Of a stretch of 64,000 bases of DNA, positions 8,175 to 16,397 are shown piece by piece (positions within the stretch are counted from its first letter, which is position 1; each line of letters starts with the position of its first letter). The stretch comes from Amycolatopsis deserti. Its GTDB lineage: Bacteria > Actinomycetota > Actinomycetes > Mycobacteriales > Pseudonocardiaceae. The stretch covers positions 558,001-622,000 of the forward strand of contig NZ_BNAU01000003.1 of the NCBI RefSeq assembly GCF_014653945.1. Direction: 5' to 3'. The notes under the pieces are model-generated. The model saw nothing but the letters and a program-made list of their open reading frames with translations, was not told where the DNA came from and did not search any database. The position numbers and the translations under genes were made by a program.

Positions 8175-8977
8175 CCGGTTCCCGGACGGAGCCGACCAAA
8201 CCCACCGCGTCGAACGAATACGGTCACCTGGCACCGCTGTTCGACGAGCTGGCGGAACTGTCGGCCGATGACCCCCGCCGCGCCGAGCTGCGCGACGAGC
8301 TCGTCACCGGGCACCTGCCGCTGGCCGAGCACATCGCGCAGCGGTTCTCCGGGCGCGGGGTGGCGAAGGAGGACCTGGTCCAGGTCGCCACGGTCGGGTT
8401 GATCAACGCGGTGGACCGGTTCGACGCCAGCCGCGGCTCGGACTTCCTGTCCTTCGCCGTGCCCACGGTGATGGGTGAGGTGCGCCGCCACTTCCGGGAC
8501 ACCGGCTGGCTGGTGCGGGTGCCGCGCCGGCTCAAGGAGCTGCACCTGTCGATCTCGGCGGCGAGCACCGAGCTCGCGCAGCGGCTGGGCCGCGCGCCCA
8601 CGCCGAGCGAGATCGCGAGCCACCTGGGCGTCAGCCAGGACGAGGTGTACGAGGGCCTGGAGGCCGGCAACGCCTACCACTCGATGTCACTGGACGAGGT
8701 GCTGTCCGGGGACACCGAGAACCTCGCGCTCGGCGACACGCTGGGCGAGGAGGACGCCGGGCTGGAGGGCGTGGAGAACCACGAGGCGCTGCTGCCGCTG
8801 ATCCAGGAGCTGCCCGAACGGGAGCGCAAGATCCTCGGCCTGCGGTTCGTGCACAACATGACGCAGACCCAGATCGCGGAGCGGATCGGCGTGTCGCAGA
8901 TGCACGTGTCCCGCCTGCTCGCCCGCACCCTGCAGCGGCTGCGCGAGGGCCTCACCGAGCCGGACGGAGAGTCCTGA
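8171..8977 (+). CDS. sigF: RNA polymerase sigma factor, SigF/SigB/SigG family
   Basis: 268-residue group 3 sigma-70 factor. Region 2 is visible as EDLVQVATVGLINAVDRFD and SFAVPTVMGEVRRHFRD. Region 3 is VPRRLKELHLSISAASTELAQRLGR with the following HTH, and region 4 is LPERERKILGLRFVHNMTQTQIAERIGVSQMHVSR. It should direct polymerase to GTTT/GGGTA stress promoters. Start is GTG at 8171, overlapping rsbW by 4 bp. Two such promoters flank it within 2.5 kb (upstream of the eRF1-like gene and of the DNA ligase), but none was found in front of rsbW, so positive autoregulation is not evident. Confidence 0.93.
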   Translation: MTGSRTEPTKPTASNEYGHLAPLFDELAELSADDPRRAELRDELVTGHLPLAEHIAQRFSGRGVAKEDLVQVATVGLINAVDRFDASRGSDFLSFAVPTVMGEVRRHFRDTGWLVRVPRRLKELHLSISAASTELAQRLGRAPTPSEIASHLGVSQDEVYEGLEAGNAYHSMSLDEVLSGDTENLALGDTLGEEDAGLEGVENHEALLPLIQELPERERKILGLRFVHNMTQTQIAERIGVSQMHVSRLLARTLQRLREGLTEPDGES

Positions 8978-8982
8978 CCTGC

Positions 8983-9008
8983 GGTTTTGCCCACCGCTTC
9001 GCAGGGTA
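8983..9008 (+). promoter_or_regulatory. Sigma-F/SigB-type promoter for the ligase-Ku operon
   Basis: GGTTT at 8983-8987, a 16-nt spacer and GGGTA at 9004-9008, followed by the ligase ATG at 9019. It matches the same consensus and spacing as the element at 6532-6556. The sigma gene stop is 5 nt upstream of the -35 box, so this promoter separates the DNA-repair pair from the sigma operon. Confidence 0.8.
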
Positions 9009-9018
9009 ACCGGCGATC

Positions 9019-9960
9019 ATGGCAGATCCCGGGTGGCGCGCGCCGATGCTCGCGACGCTGACCCAGCGGCCGTTCTCGCGGGAGAACTGGCTGTTCGAGC
9101 GCAAGCTCGACGGGGTCCGGGCCATCTGCTCGCGCGACGGCGGCGCGCCGGTGCTGTGGTCGCGCAACCACAACGACATCAGCGCGGGTTACCCCGAGCT
9201 CGGGGAGGCGCTCGCGGAGGCGGGTGCCTCCTCGTTCGTCGCCGACGGTGAGATCGTCGCGTTCGACGGCACCCAGACCAGCTTCGCGCGGCTGCAACAG
9301 CGCATCCACCTGACCGAGCGGCGGCGCATCGAGGCCACCGGGGTCGCGGTCTACCTGTACCTGTTCGACCTGCTGGCCTTCGACGGCCACGACATGACCG
9401 GGTTGCCGCTGCGGCACCGCAAGCAGTTGCTGCGCAAGGCGTTCGACTGGGGCGGGCCGCTGCGGTACGCCACGCATCGCAACGGCACGGGCGAGGAGTA
9501 CTTCGCCTACGCGTGCGCGCACGGCTGGGAGGGCGTGATCGCCAAGCGCGCGGACGCGCCGTACCGGTCCGGGCGCACGAACGACTGGCTGAAGTTCAAG
9601 TGCGTCAAGGAGCAGGAGTTCGTCGTCGGCGGGTTCAGCGCGCCGGGCGGGGCGCGGACCGGGTTCGGGGCGCTGCTGGTCGGCTACTACGACCGCGGCC
9701 GGTTGCGGTACGCGGGCAAGGTCGGCGCGGGCTACACGGAGGCCACGCTGCGTGAGCTGACCGGGACGCTGACCGGGTTGGAGCGCCGCCGGTCGCCGTT
9801 CGACGAGCCGGTGCCGGAGCGTGGGCCGCGCTGGGTCGAGCCGTCGGTGGTGGTGCAGGTGCGGTTTTCGGAGTGGACCGGGGACGGGAAGCTGCGGCAT
9901 CCTCGGTTCACCGGGGTGCGTGACGACAAGCCGGCCGCCGAAGTCGTCCGGGAGGCGTGA
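9019..9960 (+). CDS. ATP-dependent DNA ligase (LigC/LigD ligase-domain type)
   Basis: 313-residue stand-alone ATP-dependent DNA ligase. The adenylation-domain motifs are FERKLDGVRAIC (motif I, covalent AMP lysine), VADGEIVAFD (motif III), WEGVIAKRADAPY (motif IV) and DWLKFKC (motif V). An OB domain follows (YYDRGRLRYAGKVGAGY). It lacks the polymerase and nuclease domains of full LigD. It is expected to seal DNA ends together with Ku, whose gene overlaps this stop codon (TGATG). Expression is probably driven by the sigma-F-type promoter at 8983-9008, with an almost leaderless mRNA. Confidence 0.92.
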   Translation: MADPGWRAPMLATLTQRPFSRENWLFERKLDGVRAICSRDGGAPVLWSRNHNDISAGYPELGEALAEAGASSFVADGEIVAFDGTQTSFARLQQRIHLTERRRIEATGVAVYLYLFDLLAFDGHDMTGLPLRHRKQLLRKAFDWGGPLRYATHRNGTGEEYFAYACAHGWEGVIAKRADAPYRSGRTNDWLKFKCVKEQEFVVGGFSAPGGARTGFGALLVGYYDRGRLRYAGKVGAGYTEATLRELTGTLTGLERRRSPFDEPVPERGPRWVEPSVVVQVRFSEWTGDGKLRHPRFTGVRDDKPAAEVVREA

Positions 9961-10955
9961 TGGCGCGAGCGATCTGGAGCGGTGCGATCAACTTCGGCCT
10001 GGTCACGGTGCCGGTCGAGCTGTACTCCGCGACCGAGGACCACACCGTGCACTTCCGGCAGTTCGAGCGCGGGACGTCGGACCGGATCCGGTACAAGCGC
10101 GTGAACGAGCGGACCGGCGAAGAGGTGGCCTACGAGAACATCGTGAAGGGCTACGACCTCGGCGACGGCGACTACGTGCTGGTCGAGCAGGACGAGCTGG
10201 ACCAGATCGCGCCCGGCCGGTCGCGGTCGATCGACATCGAGTCGTTCGTGGACCTCGGTGACATCGACCCGCTGTACTTCCAGAAGAGCTATTGGCTGGC
10301 GCCGACGAAGGAGGAGTTCGGGCGCGCGTACGGGCTGCTGATGCAGGCCATGGCGGAGACGAACAAGGCCGGCATCGCGCGCTTCGTGATGCGGGGCAAG
10401 GAGTACATGGCGGCGGTGCGCGCCGGGGACGGTGTGCTGGTGCTGGACACGCTGCTGTTCGCCGAGGACGTGCGGGACCCGGCGAAGGAGCTGAAGAAGC
10501 TGCCGGAGAAGGCGGCGCCGCGAGGGCGCGAACTGGAGATGGCGATCGCGCTGGTGGACTCCATGGCGGACGAGTGGCGGCCGGAGGCGTACCACGACCA
10601 GTACACCGAGCGGGTCCTGAAGCTGATCGACGACAAGAAGGCCGGGCGCACGGTGAGCGTCGAGGAGGAGCCCTCGGAGCCGACCAAGGTGGTCGACCTG
10701 TTCGAAGCGCTGTCCCGCAGCGTCGAGCGGCGAAAGGGCGGTGCCCCGGCGAAGGGCGGCTCGGGTTCTGGTTCGTCCGGGAAGAAGGCCTCCCGCAAGG
10801 CGGCGGAGCCGGACCTGTCGGAGCTGAGCAAGGCGGAGCTGGACCAGTTGGCGCGAGAGCTGGACATCAAGGGCAGGTCGAAACTCAAGCGCGCGGAGCT
10901 GGAAAAAGCAGTGCGAGAAGCCCGCTCGGGCGGGTCGCGCAAGCGGGCCTCCTGA
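9960..10955 (+). CDS. ku: Ku DNA end-binding protein (NHEJ)
   Basis: 331-residue bacterial Ku. The core begins MARAIWSGAINFGLVTVPV, a hallmark of the family, and includes RIRYKRVNERTGEEV. The central bridge region (ARFVMRGKEYMAAVR) follows. The C-terminus is Lys/Ser/Gly-rich, with a final SAP/Rho-N-like helix pair (LSKAELDQLARELDIKGRSKLKRAELEKAV) that may bind DNA. The ATG at 9960 is preferred over the GTG at 9957, because GGAGG at 9951-9955 spaces better to it. It homodimerises on broken ends and recruits the ligase encoded just upstream. Confidence 0.95.
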   Translation: MARAIWSGAINFGLVTVPVELYSATEDHTVHFRQFERGTSDRIRYKRVNERTGEEVAYENIVKGYDLGDGDYVLVEQDELDQIAPGRSRSIDIESFVDLGDIDPLYFQKSYWLAPTKEEFGRAYGLLMQAMAETNKAGIARFVMRGKEYMAAVRAGDGVLVLDTLLFAEDVRDPAKELKKLPEKAAPRGRELEMAIALVDSMADEWRPEAYHDQYTERVLKLIDDKKAGRTVSVEEEPSEPTKVVDLFEALSRSVERRKGGAPAKGGSGSGSSGKKASRKAAEPDLSELSKAELDQLARELDIKGRSKLKRAELEKAVREARSGGSRKRAS

Positions 10956-11610
10956 CGGCCGAAGGATCACCAGCACCGGGCCGACGTCGGGGTGCTGGGT
11001 TGTCGCCCCCCGTCTCCGCGCCACCGCGTCACCCCATCCCCGCGTCACCGCCCAGCCGCGTGACCTGCAGCCCTCCGTCACCCATCCCTCGGGGCCCTGC
11101 CACCGGCACCCCACAGCCGTCCGCCAGCTGCCTGCTGCCTAACCCAGGCCGCCCGTCCACTCCCACCCACTCATCCGGCTCGGCCGCCGCGCACCACCAG
11201 CCCTCCGGCCTCCGCCACCCATCCCCCGGGGCTCACCGCCCGCCGAATGCGGCGCCCCACCCCCGTCCGCCAGCCGCCTACCCCAGACAGCCCCTCCACT
11301 CCCACCCTTCATCCGTATCCACCACCGCCCCAGCGCCACCCGCTCCACCGCACTCACCGCCCGCCCACCACCGGCACCCCCACACCCGCCTATCCCAAGC
11401 CGTCCGTCCACTCCCACCACCCATCCGGCGCGCCACCGCACCACCGCCAGCCCTCCGCCACCCATCCCCCGGCACTCACCACCCCCGCCCCGCCCGCCCG
11501 TCCCCGGCGCGCACAGGCAACCCCGCCCTCCACCGCCCCACCCCACTCCCGCCGAACCACCCACCGAAACCACCGCGCCCCACCTCCGCCGGGGCAATAC
11601 GATCACCTGC
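10956..11610. repeat. 655-bp C-rich spacer with degenerate ~120-150-bp repeats
   Basis: I see no convincing gene between ku and the cyclase. The plus strand is extremely C-rich and G-poor. Blocks resembling each other recur at about 11113-11178, 11266-11315 and 11386-11428 (CGTCCGCCAGC to CCACTCCCACC to CATCCG). A second block type (CAGCCCTCCG to CACCCATCCCCCGG to CTCACC) lies at 11192-11238 and 11441-11480. They look like decayed copies of a unit about 120-150 bp long. Proline-rich reading frames here are low-complexity shadows. Confidence 0.55.
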
Positions 11611-13092
11611 GTGCCGAAGTTCGCCCAGCTCGCGAAGTTCCGCGTGGTGCTGCGCACGGGGCTGGGCTTCGTGGCGCTCGGCGTCGGGTCGAGTGTGTGC
11701 GGCGCGGCGGCCGTCGGGCTGTTGCTGTTCCTCCAGGGCATCCCCGCCGACATGGGCGGCCGCAACTGGGTCCTGCTCACCTGCGCCGGCGCCTACGTCC
11801 TGCTGTCGGTGCTCGTCGGCTCCGCGTGGACGGCCATCCTGCACCGCCGCACCGCCGTCTGGTTCGCCCAGGGCCGCCGCCCGACACCGCCGGAAGCCCG
11901 CCGCGCGCTCCGCCTGCCCCGCGACCTCGCGCTGGTCAGCGGCACCCTGTGGCTCGGCGGCACGATCATCCTCGGCACCCTGACCAGCATCCTCGGCTCG
12001 GCGCTCGACGCCCTGGGCGTCACCCTCGCCGTCGGTCTCGGCGGGCTGCTCACCGTCGGTCTGATGTACCTGGTGGCGGAGTGGGTCGCGCGCCCGATCC
12101 TGATCCTCGCCCTCGAGGTGAGCCCGCCGCGCAACGCGGTGTCGGTCAGCGTCCTGTCGCGCCTCGCGATCACCTGGGCCGTGGCGAGCGGCGTTCCGCT
12201 GCTCGGGGTGCTGATCGTCGCCGCGCCGCCGAACATCGGCAAGGCCGACGAGACCGCGAGCCTGATCATGCTGTCGATCGTCGGGCTCATCTCCGGCGCG
12301 CTCGGCACCGCGCTGCTCGCACGAGCGGTCGCCGCGCCGCTGCACCGGTTGCGGATGGCGGTCGGCCTCATCACCCGCGGCCGCAAGGACGTTTCGGTGC
12401 GCGTCGACGACGCCAGTGAGATCGGCTCGCTCCAGGTGTCGGTCAACAGCATGGTCACCGGGCTGCGGGAACAGGACCGGCTACGCGACCTGTTCGGCCG
12501 GCACGTGGGCATCGACGTCGCCCGGCACGCCCTCGAGCACGGCGCGTCCCTGAGCGGCGACGTGCGTGAGGTGGCGGCGCTGTTCGTCGACGTCGTGGAC
12601 TCGACCGCCCTGGCCTACCGGCTGCCGCCCGAAGAAATCGTGCGCAAGTTGAACCGGCTGTTCGACCACGTGGTGTCGGCCGTCGACGCACGCGGTGGGC
12701 TGGTGAACAAGTTCCAGGGCGACGCGGCGTTGTGCGTCTTCGGCGCGCCGACCCGGTTGTCGGACGCGGCGACCGCCGCCCTGTCCGCGGCGCGCGCCAT
12801 CCGGGACGCGGTCCGCGAAGAGGGCGAGCTGGACCTGGGCATCGGCGTCGCGTGGGGCCGCGTGTTCGCCGGACAGCTCGGCAGCAGCAGCCGGCTCGAG
12901 TACACGGTCATCGGCGACGCGGTGAACGAAGCGGCGCGGCTGACCGAGCACGCGAAACACGTGCCCGGCCGCGTCCTCGCCAGCGACAGCGTGTGGTCGC
13001 AGGCCACAGCCAGTGAGCAGGCGCAGTGGTCGCGTCACGAGACGATCCAGCTCCGCGGGCGGGACACCCCCACGAAGACCTGGACGAACTAG
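11611..13092 (+). CDS. Membrane-bound adenylate/guanylate cyclase with HAMP domain
   Basis: 493-residue class III nucleotidyl cyclase. About six transmembrane helices occupy residues 10-250. A HAMP linker follows (LARAVAAPLHRLRMAVGLITRG), then the catalytic domain. A metal-binding Asp lies in VAALFVDVVDST and the second metal/substrate segment is LVNKFQGDAALCVFG. The base-reading and transition-state segment is LEYTVIGDAVNEAARL. The order TM-HAMP-CYC is that of mycobacterial Rv1318c-Rv1320c-type cyclases, which probably sense membrane or extracellular signals and make cAMP. Start is GTG at 11611. It converges with fabH and their ends overlap by 4 bp. Confidence 0.92.
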   Translation: MPKFAQLAKFRVVLRTGLGFVALGVGSSVCGAAAVGLLLFLQGIPADMGGRNWVLLTCAGAYVLLSVLVGSAWTAILHRRTAVWFAQGRRPTPPEARRALRLPRDLALVSGTLWLGGTIILGTLTSILGSALDALGVTLAVGLGGLLTVGLMYLVAEWVARPILILALEVSPPRNAVSVSVLSRLAITWAVASGVPLLGVLIVAAPPNIGKADETASLIMLSIVGLISGALGTALLARAVAAPLHRLRMAVGLITRGRKDVSVRVDDASEIGSLQVSVNSMVTGLREQDRLRDLFGRHVGIDVARHALEHGASLSGDVREVAALFVDVVDSTALAYRLPPEEIVRKLNRLFDHVVSAVDARGGLVNKFQGDAALCVFGAPTRLSDAATAALSAARAIRDAVREEGELDLGIGVAWGRVFAGQLGSSSRLEYTVIGDAVNEAARLTEHAKHVPGRVLASDSVWSQATASEQAQWSRHETIQLRGRDTPTKTWTN

Positions 13093-14096
13093 GCCTCGCC
13101 GCCCGGTTTGACGTCGGGCCAGGTCAGCAGCGTCGAACCCCACGTCAGGCCGGCGCCGAACGCGGTCAGCAGCACCCGGTGACCCGGCTGGAGATCACCG
13201 TCGTCGCAGGCGTCGGCCAGCGCGAGCGGGATCGAAGCGGCACTCGTGTTGCCGACGCGCTCGATGTTCGCCACGACCCGGTCGTTCGCCATGCCCAGCT
13301 GCCTGGCGGTGGCCTGCAGGATGCGGATGTTGGCCTGGTGACCCACGAACCGGTCCACGTCGGCCACCCCGAGCCCGGACCGGCCCAGCACGGCGCGCGC
13401 CGACTCGGCCATGCGCGCGCAGGCGTGCCGGAACACCGCAGTGCCCTGCATCGTGAGGAAGTGGTCGTGCGGGTTGTCCGACTGGCGTTGTTTCGCACCG
13501 CCGGCCGGGACGATCAGCAGGTCGGCGTTCTCACCCTCGCTGTGCAGGTCGAACGGCCCCAGAGCGCCTGGTTCGTCGGCGGTTCCGGCCCGCAGCACGA
13601 CCGCGCCGGCGCCGTCGCCGAAGATCGGCACCGTGGTGCGGTCCGCGGGGTCGCAGTAGCGGCTGAAGGCGTCGGCGCCCACGACGAGCACCTGGCCGGC
13701 CATCCCGCCGGCGATCAGGCCCGCACCGGTGGCCAGGGCGTAGATGAAGCCGCTGCAGACGGCGTTGACGTCGAAGGCGGCGACACCGCTGAGCCCCAGC
13801 GCCGAGGCGACCTGGGGGGCGCTGGCCGGGCAGAGCTGGTCGGGCGTCGCGGTCGCGAGCACCACCGCGTCGACCGTGTCCGTGCCGGCGCTGCGCAGAG
13901 CGTTGCGCCCCGCGGCGACAGCCATGTCCACAGTGGACGTATCGGCGTCGGCGATGCGGCGCTCACGGATACCGGTGCGGGCGCGGATCCATTCGTCAGA
14001 CGTGTCCAGATTCCGGGCGAGGTCGTCGTTGTCCACCACCCGCGGCGGCAGCCAGGCTCCCAGGCCGGCAAGGACCGCGTGGTGTCCTTCATGCAT
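13089..14096 (-). CDS. fabH: Beta-ketoacyl-ACP synthase III (FabH-like)
   Basis: 335-residue thiolase-fold condensing enzyme with the complete KAS III triad: Cys114 in AVCSGF, His in VGHQANIRI, and Asn in RVGNTSAAS. Typical segments TSDEWIRARTGIRERR and GDGAGAVVLR are present. It condenses an acyl-CoA starter with malonyl-ACP in fatty-acid or polyketide initiation. No other fatty-acid genes are adjacent, so it may be a secondary FabH with its own starter preference. Upstream, GGGG-CTA-CCCC and a nearby GGGTAG form a small dyad at about 14107-14125 that could be an operator. The ATG at 14096 was chosen from alignment with the family start. Confidence 0.92.
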   Translation of the reverse strand: MHEGHHAVLAGLGAWLPPRVVDNDDLARNLDTSDEWIRARTGIRERRIADADTSTVDMAVAAGRNALRSAGTDTVDAVVLATATPDQLCPASAPQVASALGLSGVAAFDVNAVCSGFIYALATGAGLIAGGMAGQVLVVGADAFSRYCDPADRTTVPIFGDGAGAVVLRAGTADEPGALGPFDLHSEGENADLLIVPAGGAKQRQSDNPHDHFLTMQGTAVFRHACARMAESARAVLGRSGLGVADVDRFVGHQANIRILQATARQLGMANDRVVANIERVGNTSAASIPLALADACDDGDLQPGHRVLLTAFGAGLTWGSTLLTWPDVKPGGEA

Positions 14097-14215
14097 GCAA
14101 CACTTGTAGGGGCTACCCCTGGGTAGACCGGTGAGTTGTGTTCCAGGTCACAAAATCGGCCCCCTAAAGGACTACGCGGCCCGGAACTGTCACCGATAGG
14201 TTCTAGGGTTCGGCC

Positions 14216-15325
14216 ATGTCGGACACGCTGGGGCCCCGGGCGCTCAACCGCGCGCTGCTCGCCCGCCAACTGCTGCTGCAGCCGGCAGAGGTCACACCAC
14301 TCGAAGCCGTCCGGCACCTCTGCGGGCTCCAGGCGCAGGCGCCGTTCCCGCCGTATTACGGACTGTGGTCGCGCCTGCGCGGCTTCCGGCCCGAGCAGCT
14401 CGGGCAGCTCCTGCTCGACCGGCAGGTGGTCCGGATCGCGTTGATGCGCGGCACGGTGCACCTGGTCGCGGCGGAGGACTGCCTGTGGCTGCGCCCGCTC
14501 GTGCAACCGCTGTTCGAGCGTGACCTGCGCACGAATACGGCGTACAAGAAACCGCTTGCCCCGCTTGATCTGGACGCGGTCGCGGAGCGGGCGCGTGCGG
14601 TGCTGGCGGAGGAGCCGCACACCCCGTCGGCCTTGGGCAAGCGGCTCGCGGAGGAGTGGCCGGACACGCCGCCGGCGGCGCTCGCCCACGCGGCCCGCGG
14701 CCTGCTCCCGCTGGTGCAGGTCCCGCCGCGGGCGGTGTGGGGCCGCAGCGGGCGGACCACGCTGGCCGAGGCGGAGGACTGGCTCGGCCGGCCACTGGAT
14801 CGGCACGGCTCGCTGGACGATCTCGTGTCGCGGTACCTGGCGGCGTTCGGGCCGGCGAGCGTGGCGGACGTACAGGTGTGGAGCGGGCTGACCCGGCTCG
14901 GTGAAGTGGTGGACCGGTTGCGCCCGCGCCTGCGCGTGTTCCGGACCGAGCAGGGCCGGGAGGTGTTCGACCTGCCCGAAGCGCCGCGCCCGGATCCGGC
15001 GACGCCCGCCCCGCCGCGGTTCATCGCCGAGTTCGACAACCTGCTGCTGTCCCACGCCGACCGGACCCGCGTGCTGCCCGAGGACGCACGCAAGCGGGTG
15101 TTCGGGGTGCCGAACGGGGTGTTCCCGGGGACGATCCTGGTCGACGGGCTGGTGCGGGGCAGCTGGCGGATCACGCGCTCGGGGAAGGCCGCGACGCTGG
15201 AGATCGAGCCGTACGAACGAGTCTCCACAAAGGACCGGCAAGCGCTGGAGGACGAGGGGGCGCGACTGCTGCGTTTCGCTGTCGGCGAAGAAGCCGGCGA
15301 CATCCGCGTCGCACCCCTTGCGTGA
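14216..15325 (+). CDS. Winged-helix DNA-binding protein, candidate AlkZ-like DNA glycosylase (HTH_42)
   Basis: 369-residue HTH_42 (YcaQ/AlkZ) superfamily protein. The diagnostic N-terminal segment reads CGLQAQAPFPPYYGLWSRL, with Gln39-Ala40-Gln41. In characterised Streptomyces AlkZ the catalytic motif is Gln-hydrophobic-Gln, whereas the AlkX/YcaQ branch has an acidic third residue. The RGTVHLV segment and C-terminal tandem winged-helix region (EFDNLLLSHADRTR, GSWRI) are also present. It is therefore more like the AlkZ-like branch, which unhooks bulky or crosslinked alkyl lesions. No biosynthetic cluster is adjacent, so a housekeeping repair role is inferred. The start is ATG at 14216. Confidence 0.8.
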   Translation: MSDTLGPRALNRALLARQLLLQPAEVTPLEAVRHLCGLQAQAPFPPYYGLWSRLRGFRPEQLGQLLLDRQVVRIALMRGTVHLVAAEDCLWLRPLVQPLFERDLRTNTAYKKPLAPLDLDAVAERARAVLAEEPHTPSALGKRLAEEWPDTPPAALAHAARGLLPLVQVPPRAVWGRSGRTTLAEAEDWLGRPLDRHGSLDDLVSRYLAAFGPASVADVQVWSGLTRLGEVVDRLRPRLRVFRTEQGREVFDLPEAPRPDPATPAPPRFIAEFDNLLLSHADRTRVLPEDARKRVFGVPNGVFPGTILVDGLVRGSWRITRSGKAATLEIEPYERVSTKDRQALEDEGARLLRFAVGEEAGDIRVAPLA

Positions 15326-15362
15326 GCCGCGTCGCAAGCCCGGTTGTGGTTACGATGCGGTG

Positions 15363-15839
15363 GTGCCCGCCGCTGACCTGGACAAACTCGACTACGAGAT
15401 TCTGAGGCGCCTGCAGGACGACTCACGCACGATCGCCGAGACGATCGGCGCTGAGGTCGGTCTGTCGGCCGCCGCGGTGCAGCGTCGTATCAAGCGGTTG
15501 CGGCATGCCGGCGTGATCTCCCGCGAGGTCGCGGTGATCGATCCGGCGTCGGTCGGGGTCCACATGACGTTCATCGTGATGGTGGAGATGGAGCGCGAGC
15601 GGCTGGAGGTGCTGGAGGCGTTCCGGAAGCAGGTGCTGGCTGATTCCGCTGTGCAACAGTGCTACTACGTTACGGGGTCGGCGGACTTCATCCTTGTCGT
15701 GCAGTGCCGGGACATGGGGGAGTTCGAGGCGTTCACGCGCCGGATGTTCTTCGACAACGGCGAGGTGCGGCACTTCACGACGAGTGTCGCGATGGACCGC
15801 GTCAAGGTGGGCCTGACCGTTCCCCTGAACGGGGGCTGA
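15363..15839 (+). CDS. Lrp/AsnC family transcriptional regulator
   Basis: 158-residue regulator. An N-terminal winged HTH (LDKLDYEILRRLQDDSRTIAETIGAEVGLSAAAVQRRIKRL) is followed by a RAM ligand/oligomer domain (HMTFIVMVEMERER to DFILVVQCRDMGEFEAF). It is expected to bind an amino acid and act as a local or global regulator. The GTG at 15363 lies 7 nt after a TACGAT -10 element (15351-15356), suggesting leaderless translation. A GTG one codon earlier is equally possible. The target is unknown; neighbours give no strong clue. Confidence 0.9.
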   Translation: MPAADLDKLDYEILRRLQDDSRTIAETIGAEVGLSAAAVQRRIKRLRHAGVISREVAVIDPASVGVHMTFIVMVEMERERLEVLEAFRKQVLADSAVQQCYYVTGSADFILVVQCRDMGEFEAFTRRMFFDNGEVRHFTTSVAMDRVKVGLTVPLNGG

Positions 15840-15992
15840 TCGGCGTGGGCCCGCGTGTTACAGGTTGGAAGGTTTTGCAGCCGATCGCGTGAAAGTCGTC
15901 GGCGAGGCATCATTTTCGGCGCCCGCTTACATCTCATCGCTGTCCGACCCGTTCGCGCCGGGAGCGCGAACCAAGACCGCGAGAGGTGGCAC

Positions 15993-16397
15993 GTGAACAC
16001 CGATACCGTCACCCAGAGCCAGTTCGTGTCACTCAACGGCTCCAGTGCTCCAGTCCTGTCTCGACTGTCGTACGTCGCGAGCGAACCGTTCGCCGTGAAC
16101 ATCGCGTTCCGCACGGAGCGTGGCCGTTGGGTGGAGTGGACCTTCGCCCGCGAGCTGCTCGTGACGGGCCTGCGCGAGCCCTCCGGCATCGGCGACGTGC
16201 GTGTCCGCCCCGACCTGTCGACCGACGAGGGAATCCTGATCCTGGAGATCGAGTCCCCCGACGGCTACGCGCTGGTGGAAATCGAGCGCGAGGACGTCGA
16301 GCGTTTCCTCGACGCCGCTACGGATCTCGTGCCCCTGGGCACGGAGAGCGACCGCTTCGACGTGGACGCCTTCATCGACGAGATCACGAACGTCTGA
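15993..16397 (+). CDS. ssgB: SsgA-family sporulation/cell-division regulator (SsgB-like)
   Basis: 134-residue SsgA-like protein. Family features in order are LSRLSYVASEPFAVNIAF, VEWTFARELLVTGL, GIGDVRVRPD, LEIESPDGYALVEI and a final FLDAATDLVPLGTES. These proteins occur only in morphologically complex actinomycetes. SsgB helps place FtsZ at septa of sporulating hyphae. The GTG at 15993 has a GAGAGGTGG Shine-Dalgarno at 15981-15989. It is the main reason to place the window in a differentiating actinomycete. No regulatory site was identified in the 153-bp upstream gap. Confidence 0.9.
   Translation: MNTDTVTQSQFVSLNGSSAPVLSRLSYVASEPFAVNIAFRTERGRWVEWTFARELLVTGLREPSGIGDVRVRPDLSTDEGILILEIESPDGYALVEIEREDVERFLDAATDLVPLGTESDRFDVDAFIDEITNV

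Noticed and set aside
9019-9960. Full LigD (polymerase-nuclease-ligase) annotation
   Set aside because: Only the adenylation and OB ligase domains are present in 313 residues; no primase-polymerase or phosphoesterase segment is seen here.
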